A stretch of DNA of 64,000 nucleotides from Abelmoschus esculentus. Taxonomy: Eukaryota; Streptophyta; Magnoliopsida; Malvales; Malvaceae. The translations under genes were made by a program, and so were the position numbers. Under the pieces are notes generated by a model, which had not been told where the DNA came from, did no database searches, and saw only the letters and a list, made by a program, of their open reading frames with translations. Of the stretch, positions 58,881-64,000 are shown one piece after another (the first letter of the stretch is position 1; each line of letters opens with the position of its first letter). The stretch spans positions 1,112,936-1,176,935 of the forward strand of contig JAUCBN010000017.1 in assembly GCA_035048815.1 (NCBI GenBank). Reading direction: 5' to 3'.

Positions 58881-59909
58881 GCTGTGGACTCCCCTCAGCC
58901 AGTCAGTCTGACTTGCAGATCAGGACCATGCTACTGGTCCAATTTACATCATTTGGTCATTAAGCTCTGTCACTTATGATAATAAATGTTTATTCTTTCT
59001 GCAATGGCCTTAGAATGCCAATTATTTTTTAAATTAATTAAAATTATAAATTTTTATTTTATAATTTAAGTTTCAATTGAAATTTATTTGAGTTGATTTA
59101 AGTTTATAAAAATTTAAGTTTATAAAAATTTAAGTCAAGTCGAATTAAATTAAATTAAATTAAATTGATTTTTAATTTTTTATTTAAATTTAATTATATA
59201 TTTATTATGTTAGTGTTGTAATTAGTTTTAATTTAAATGAGTTTTTATATCATAAATCATATACAATAAGCATATTTTTTTTCATATGTGATAAGATCCT
59301 CTTACATCATATAAAATTTAAAAATTTTATTTTTTTTACTGTTAGATGAACGTAACTAAATGACTAAGATAAACGATAAGAAAAAAGAAGATTATTATAA
59401 ATAAAAAATTAACCATTTATTTATCCTAATTTAAGGATTCAAAAAAGATGTATCGAAAAATTCAAATAAAATTTGAAATCGAATCCATTAATTACAAATT
59501 TTGAATTATTTAATTTTTATTTTATAATTTTTATTTTATTTAATAAAATTTAAATTAAAATTAAATTTATAAATTATAAATTAAACTAAAATGAATATAA
59601 TTTTTTTCCTCCTACAACCCATGATGAACCCCTCTACATCTGTCATCATCTTTTTATCATTTCCCTCTTTGACAGTTGGCTTCAATTTTAATTATGTTTC
59701 ATCAAAACAAGTATAAATTAATTTGTTCACTAGGTATGAAATCACAGTTGACTAGCTTTTTCACAGAGAGTTGGACTACTTTTTTTATTTTCAAATTGTT
59801 AATGGGCACAGTCATGCCAAGGGACAATCAACATGTTTTTCGGCTTCTAAGAACTAAATCGATCTGGTTTAATGATGTTGGGAAGAAAGTTAGAAATGTC
59901 CGGTGGGAC
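58881..59909. other. intergenic DNA
   Basis: No gene supported. An 84-codon frame at 59676-59930 has no recognisable domain and runs into the MITE. Confidence 0.4.
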
Positions 59910-60133
59910 GAAAAATTATATCATGGGTAAGTTTTATTATGTTATTTATAAGATTAATCATTAAAAATTATTTATCTTGTCGTTTTTTATGTTATATTTT
60001 TTTAAGTAAATCTTTATTCATATTTACTGTTAATTTATTTTAAAAACATTTTTTCAAGTGATGAAATAAATGATTTTTAATAGTTGGTCTCATAGATACA
60101 TAGTGAGATTTATTCATAATATAATTTTTTTTC
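59910..60133. repeat. fold-back MITE, copy 1
   Basis: The left end AAAAATTATATCATGGGTAAG pairs with the inverted right end TAATATAATTTTTTTT. The inner arms (ATTAATCATTAAAAATTATTTAT / ATGATTTTTAATAGTTGGT) also pair. Confidence 0.6.
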
Positions 60134-61546
60134 TGGTAAAACGAAGTTAATAACTTAAAATCCAATTATTTTTATTTAAATTTATATATTGACGTATAAA
60201 AAATGGTAAGAAAATATTGAACTAAGGCTTCCTTGATATAACAAAGTTTATTAAGTCTTTCGTATTTTGTTGGTCTATATAAAAAATATTGATTACACCC
60301 CTAATTTTTCTAATTCTTTTATGAGTTTATATAAAATATATTTAAAATAAATTTGAAATTATTTTGACCTAATAAATAGTTTTAATAAAAATGGATGACG
60401 TTTATTTTAAAAATTTAAATTTAATTATTTTATTTATAAAATAATTATACTTTATTAAAGAGTCAAAAAAAATATATAGAATGGCAATTTCTTGAAATAT
60501 ATTAATTACCTTCACTTGGCTAGTTACACAGGATTCGAGGGAATATACCCTCCTTACCGTGAGCATTAATGAAATTGTATGATGGAGCAGCTACGTCAGC
60601 TGTAGATCATTTGTAAAATATGAATCAAATGATAATTATACACAGAGATAGATTTAAAGAGAATAATCATATTTATTAAAATTTTTATATACTATTAATT
60701 TATTTTTAATAAATATTTATTTTCTATAATATTATCAAGTATATAAATTCATACTCTAATATAGATTTTTTTTTTATCTTATCTATATAAATATAAACAT
60801 ATATTAAGCTCACATGTGAATTTGTTAATGCCTAAAATGTTGGGCATCATACAAGAGAGGTAAAGGAGAGGATTACGGTGGATGACAATGATTATAAAAT
60901 TTGTCACCGGATGATTACATTTTTTTTAAAGATATGTCTAGAATGTAACACTATCGTTTATATATAATTAAACTTTTATTTTATTTATCAATGTAAGTTT
61001 AATGTTTTTGTTTTTTTTCAAATATGACATTCTCCTTCATTCAGACTCGTGATGTTCTCGTCATAAATTAACCATACTCGTGATGGATCACGATTGTTTA
61101 CCCTACCTACCCTACTCATGGTACATGACTTGAAATCGAACAGTCCTTCTAATATCATTTATCATAAAATTATTATCAGCTTTCTAAGATATATCTGATA
61201 AGATATATATCACCACTGTTTATATGTCACAATCTATTTAATTAATTTTAAAGGAAGAATCACAAATAATACAAAAAACATACATCAAATAAGGAGGAGT
61301 ACGCCTCTTGGTTCCGATTGTCCGCTTTCTCCGGTTACATGAATATTTATCCTTAGACAATTGGTGATTAGATGGTATCAGATCTAGTATAATCTATACG
61401 TAAGTTAACAAAGATAAATTCAACTTTCAAACGTTACCCTTTATATGTCAGTCAAGTGAGCGTAGTTATTTTACTGCCTAACAGTGTCTATTTTTAAATT
61501 ATTAGGCTTCGAAAGAGCTATTGCCATGGGACTGATACGTTGAATC
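60134..61546. other. AT-rich intergenic DNA
   Basis: No gene, RNA or clear repeat recognised. Confidence 0.4.
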
Positions 61547-61810
61547 AGAGAAATTATATCATAGGTAAGTCTCACCACGTGTTCATGAGATTAATTACTA
61601 AAAATAATCTATATTATTATTTTTTATATCATATATTTTTTAAATAAATCTTCATATTTGAATAAATTATTTTTAAAATGAATTAACAATAAATATGAGT
61701 AAAGATTCATTACAAAAAATATATGATATAAAAAATAATGATATAAATAATTTTTAGTGGTTGATTTCACAGATAAAATAATAAAACTTACACGTAATAT
61801 AATTTCTCGT
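61547..61810. repeat. fold-back MITE, copy 2
   Basis: AGAGAAATTATATCATAGGT at the left is the inverse of TACACGTAATATAATTTCTC at the right, and most of the two arms pair (AATAATCTATATTATTATTTTT / AAAAATAATGATATAAATAATT). Same family as 59910-60133. Confidence 0.75.
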
Positions 61811-62399
61811 TAAATTGGGTTATTATTATCAACTCCATTAATATGTTGAAACTGTTAGTATTGTGAGAAGGAGAATGATCCTACACAATTTCCTTTTCCC
61901 AAAGTCAAAACTCAAACCAAAGTGTAAAGCAAAGCAGTCCCATGCGCCACTGTGAGGGACATAATCATCTTCTTATATAATATACTTTCCGACGTATAGG
62001 GTAGAGACCTGAAATGGGACCGCCTACCCATCACATTTGTATAGGAGCTTTCAAACAAGAATAGGCACTTTAGATGGAAAGCAATAATTAAAAAAAATCA
62101 TTTCGATTCTCATCGTAGCTTAATTTTAATCGTAATTTAATAATAAAGTTATTTAATCTAAGTTATTCTTAATCACTGCTAATTTATCACTAAAAATCTA
62201 TATTATTATAGTGTCTATTAAGATCACTCGTTGATACTATTATCTAGTACTGATATTTTCCGTAGAATAGAAGAGCTGAAAATAAGGGTCGAAAAGAGTA
62301 AAACTCTACTTTCATTTTTTAGAGTAGTAAACCTGGGTATAAATCATTTATCTTTTTATCATGCTTTCATCTATGCCTCCTATTGTAAATTTTTAAAAA
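61811..62399. other. intergenic DNA
   Basis: Nothing recognised. An 80-codon frame at 62231-62473 runs into the AACCCTA patch and is not convincing. Confidence 0.4.
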
Positions 62400-62960
62400 A
62401 ATGGTTTTTAAATCATAACCCTTATTTTCTATGTCCTAAACCCTACACCCTACACCCTACATCTTACCTCTAATTCCCTAAACCCTAACCATAATCCCTA
62501 ACCTTGAACCATAAACTCTAAACACTAAAACCTCTAATTTGGAATGAAGGGACGAATGAAGACAATAAAAAAGAGGTAGACGATTTTCGCCCAATAAACC
62601 TAGTTTAGGTTAATTACTTTCTATGCAAACAATCTACTCCTATAAATAAATAAGAGATTAGGGTTTAAATAAGTTATGCAAAAGGTTATAGGAGAGATTA
62701 CTTTAAGAAAATTTTTAAATTTAAAATTTAAATCTTAACCCTTTTTTTATATTTTAAACCCTAAAAAATAAATTATATCCCTAATTCTCTAAACCTTAGC
62801 CTTAGACTTTATTCCTAATCCTACTATTTTAAAATAAAAACTTTAACCCAATTTTTTATATTTTAAACCCTAAATCATAATTCTCTATACCCTAAAAATA
62901 AATCATACTTCTAATTCTCTGATCCTAACCTTAGATTTTAAATATTAACCTTACTATTTT
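62400..62960. repeat. degenerate telomere-like AACCCTA patches (three)
   Basis: CCCTACACCCTACACCCTAC (62438-62458) and repeated CTAATTCCCTAAACCCTAACC-like lines at about 62400-62540, 62740-62830 and 62840-62960. The three share the same internal order, so they are copies of one repeat and not true telomere arrays. Confidence 0.6.
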
Positions 62961-64000
62961 AAAATAAAAACTCCAAATGAGGTATACTATGGTGCAGAAA
63001 ATTTGTACCCATATCTTTGGGGTCTTTAATTTCTGTTTTAGTTTCTTTATGCCGTTATATTTTTTTGTTTTGATTATAACACTTGACCTGACTTTTTGTT
63101 GTTTAAACGACGGATTAAAAAATAGATTTTAAGACATTAATGAGAACTGAATCTGATTGTTGGATTCAAGTCTCCTCCTTTTAGCCTGCAAAAAAGACAG
63201 GTGGAATTAAACCATGTGTTTGATAATTGTTATGCCGTTGACATTTACAAGAAAACCTCATCATTGCTAATGCCAACTAATCAAAATCAATGTTGTCTGA
63301 TGAAACCAAACCAGGAGAAAAGGTTGGTTTAGGATTTGGGTCATCTGGTTTTCAATCATTTAACGTTTTAACCAGACATATGTAACCATGGTGGTCAATG
63401 ATAATGCAGAAAACAAGACAAGGGTCTCTGCTGATGTTTGTAGGGTTTGGGATGAAAGGGCGAGTTACCGCCGGTTAAGTTTATATTCTCCGACAGAGAA
63501 CTATTAATGGGGACCCCCATGTGTCCGTCTTAACATTGCTTTCATGTTTGAGGAATGATTCAGTGTCCGATTAGCTTTTTAGGGTTTTGACCTTGGATAC
63601 CCTACATGAGATAGTAAAGACTTCTCTTTTGGTTGGATCTGTACAAAAAAGACGACAGTAAAAGTTTTTGTTCATAAACAGAAAGGTATGCATATATATA
63701 TATATATATGAAGACGGCAAAACAAAATACTAGATGGTAATTCTATTCAAATATGATCTAATTTTGTTTTTAAACTCTTAGATTATTGATCATATATTTT
63801 AATATTCGATTTATTGGCCGACTAATTTAAATAAAGTTTTATAAAGATATATTGTACGGTTACCCTCCCACTCGTTTTTCTATTGATAATGTTAACATTT
63901 TAACTCTTGACCTTATTTTGAAGAACCTAACATCTCAGTCTATTAGATCAACTGATTGTTGTTTTATGGTTATTTGACTCAGACTTGATAGGTTCTGATT
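62961..64000. other. intergenic DNA
   Basis: No gene seen. An (AT)n microsatellite lies at 63691-63709. Confidence 0.45.

Noticed and set aside
62430..62460. Interstitial telomere
   Set aside because: Only a few CCCTACA units with a different base order from TTTAGGG arrays; better seen as a dispersed repeat.

Overview
The window is nuclear DNA of a dicot plant. Spliced host genes, AT-rich intergenic DNA and nested LTR retrotransposons of Tat/Ogre, Athila and Tekay/Del type show this. The Tat element with a DUF7745-type ORF1 is a style I associate with cotton (Gossypium) or relatives; that assignment is inference.

Host genes. Three are supported. (1) Positions 2-1460 (+) hold the last two coding exons of an IQ67-domain (IQD31/32-like) protein. 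(2) Positions 39235-39861 (-) hold a complete three-exon 60S acidic ribosomal protein P2 gene with telo-box and site II promoter motifs. (3) Positions 41780-43844 (-) hold a complete three-exon plastid IspF (MECDP synthase) gene. All three needed splice-junction reconstruction; the uninterrupted reading frames alone give wrong ends.

Transposon block 1.86-32.33 kb. Two copies of one Tat-lineage element lie head to head and form a giant imperfect palindrome. Copy A (minus strand) keeps 3' LTR, integrase, RNase H, protease, gag, ORF1 and PBS but has lost the reverse transcriptase core. Copy B (plus strand) keeps 5' LTR, PBS, ORF1 and 3' LTR, but its gag-pol is replaced by an Athila-type segment (19.13-28.88 kb). 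That segment is itself interrupted by a 3192-bp solo LTR with a perfect 5-bp target duplication. The A/B junction at about 15.3 kb carries a short filler that looks copied from the neighbouring LTR, which suggests break repair.

Element at 32.70-36.41 kb. This small gypsy-type LTR element (CATTG target duplication, 272/275-bp LTRs) carries gag remains and an intronless fragment of a host Hsp70-14/15-like (Hsp110 class) gene. A 998-bp solo LTR with its own GAGAC duplication sits in the gag.

Element at 46.63-55.79 kb. This is a structurally complete Tekay/Del-type chromovirus: 2188-bp LTRs about 2% diverged, GTTAT target duplication, tRNA-Met-like PBS, polypurine tract and chromodomain. Three in-frame amber stops disable it. 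It inserted into an older element of about 2.07 kb with long terminal inverted repeats (about 44.80-56.04 kb).

Remainder. The rest is AT-rich intergenic DNA with MITE-like fold-back elements, tRNA-derived SINE-like fragments, a 166-bp tandem array next to the P2 gene, a GAACATAAA-rich repeat, and degenerate telomere-like AACCCTA patches. I see no CRISPR array, tRNA, rRNA or prokaryotic operon. The host genes show no functional linkage to one another.
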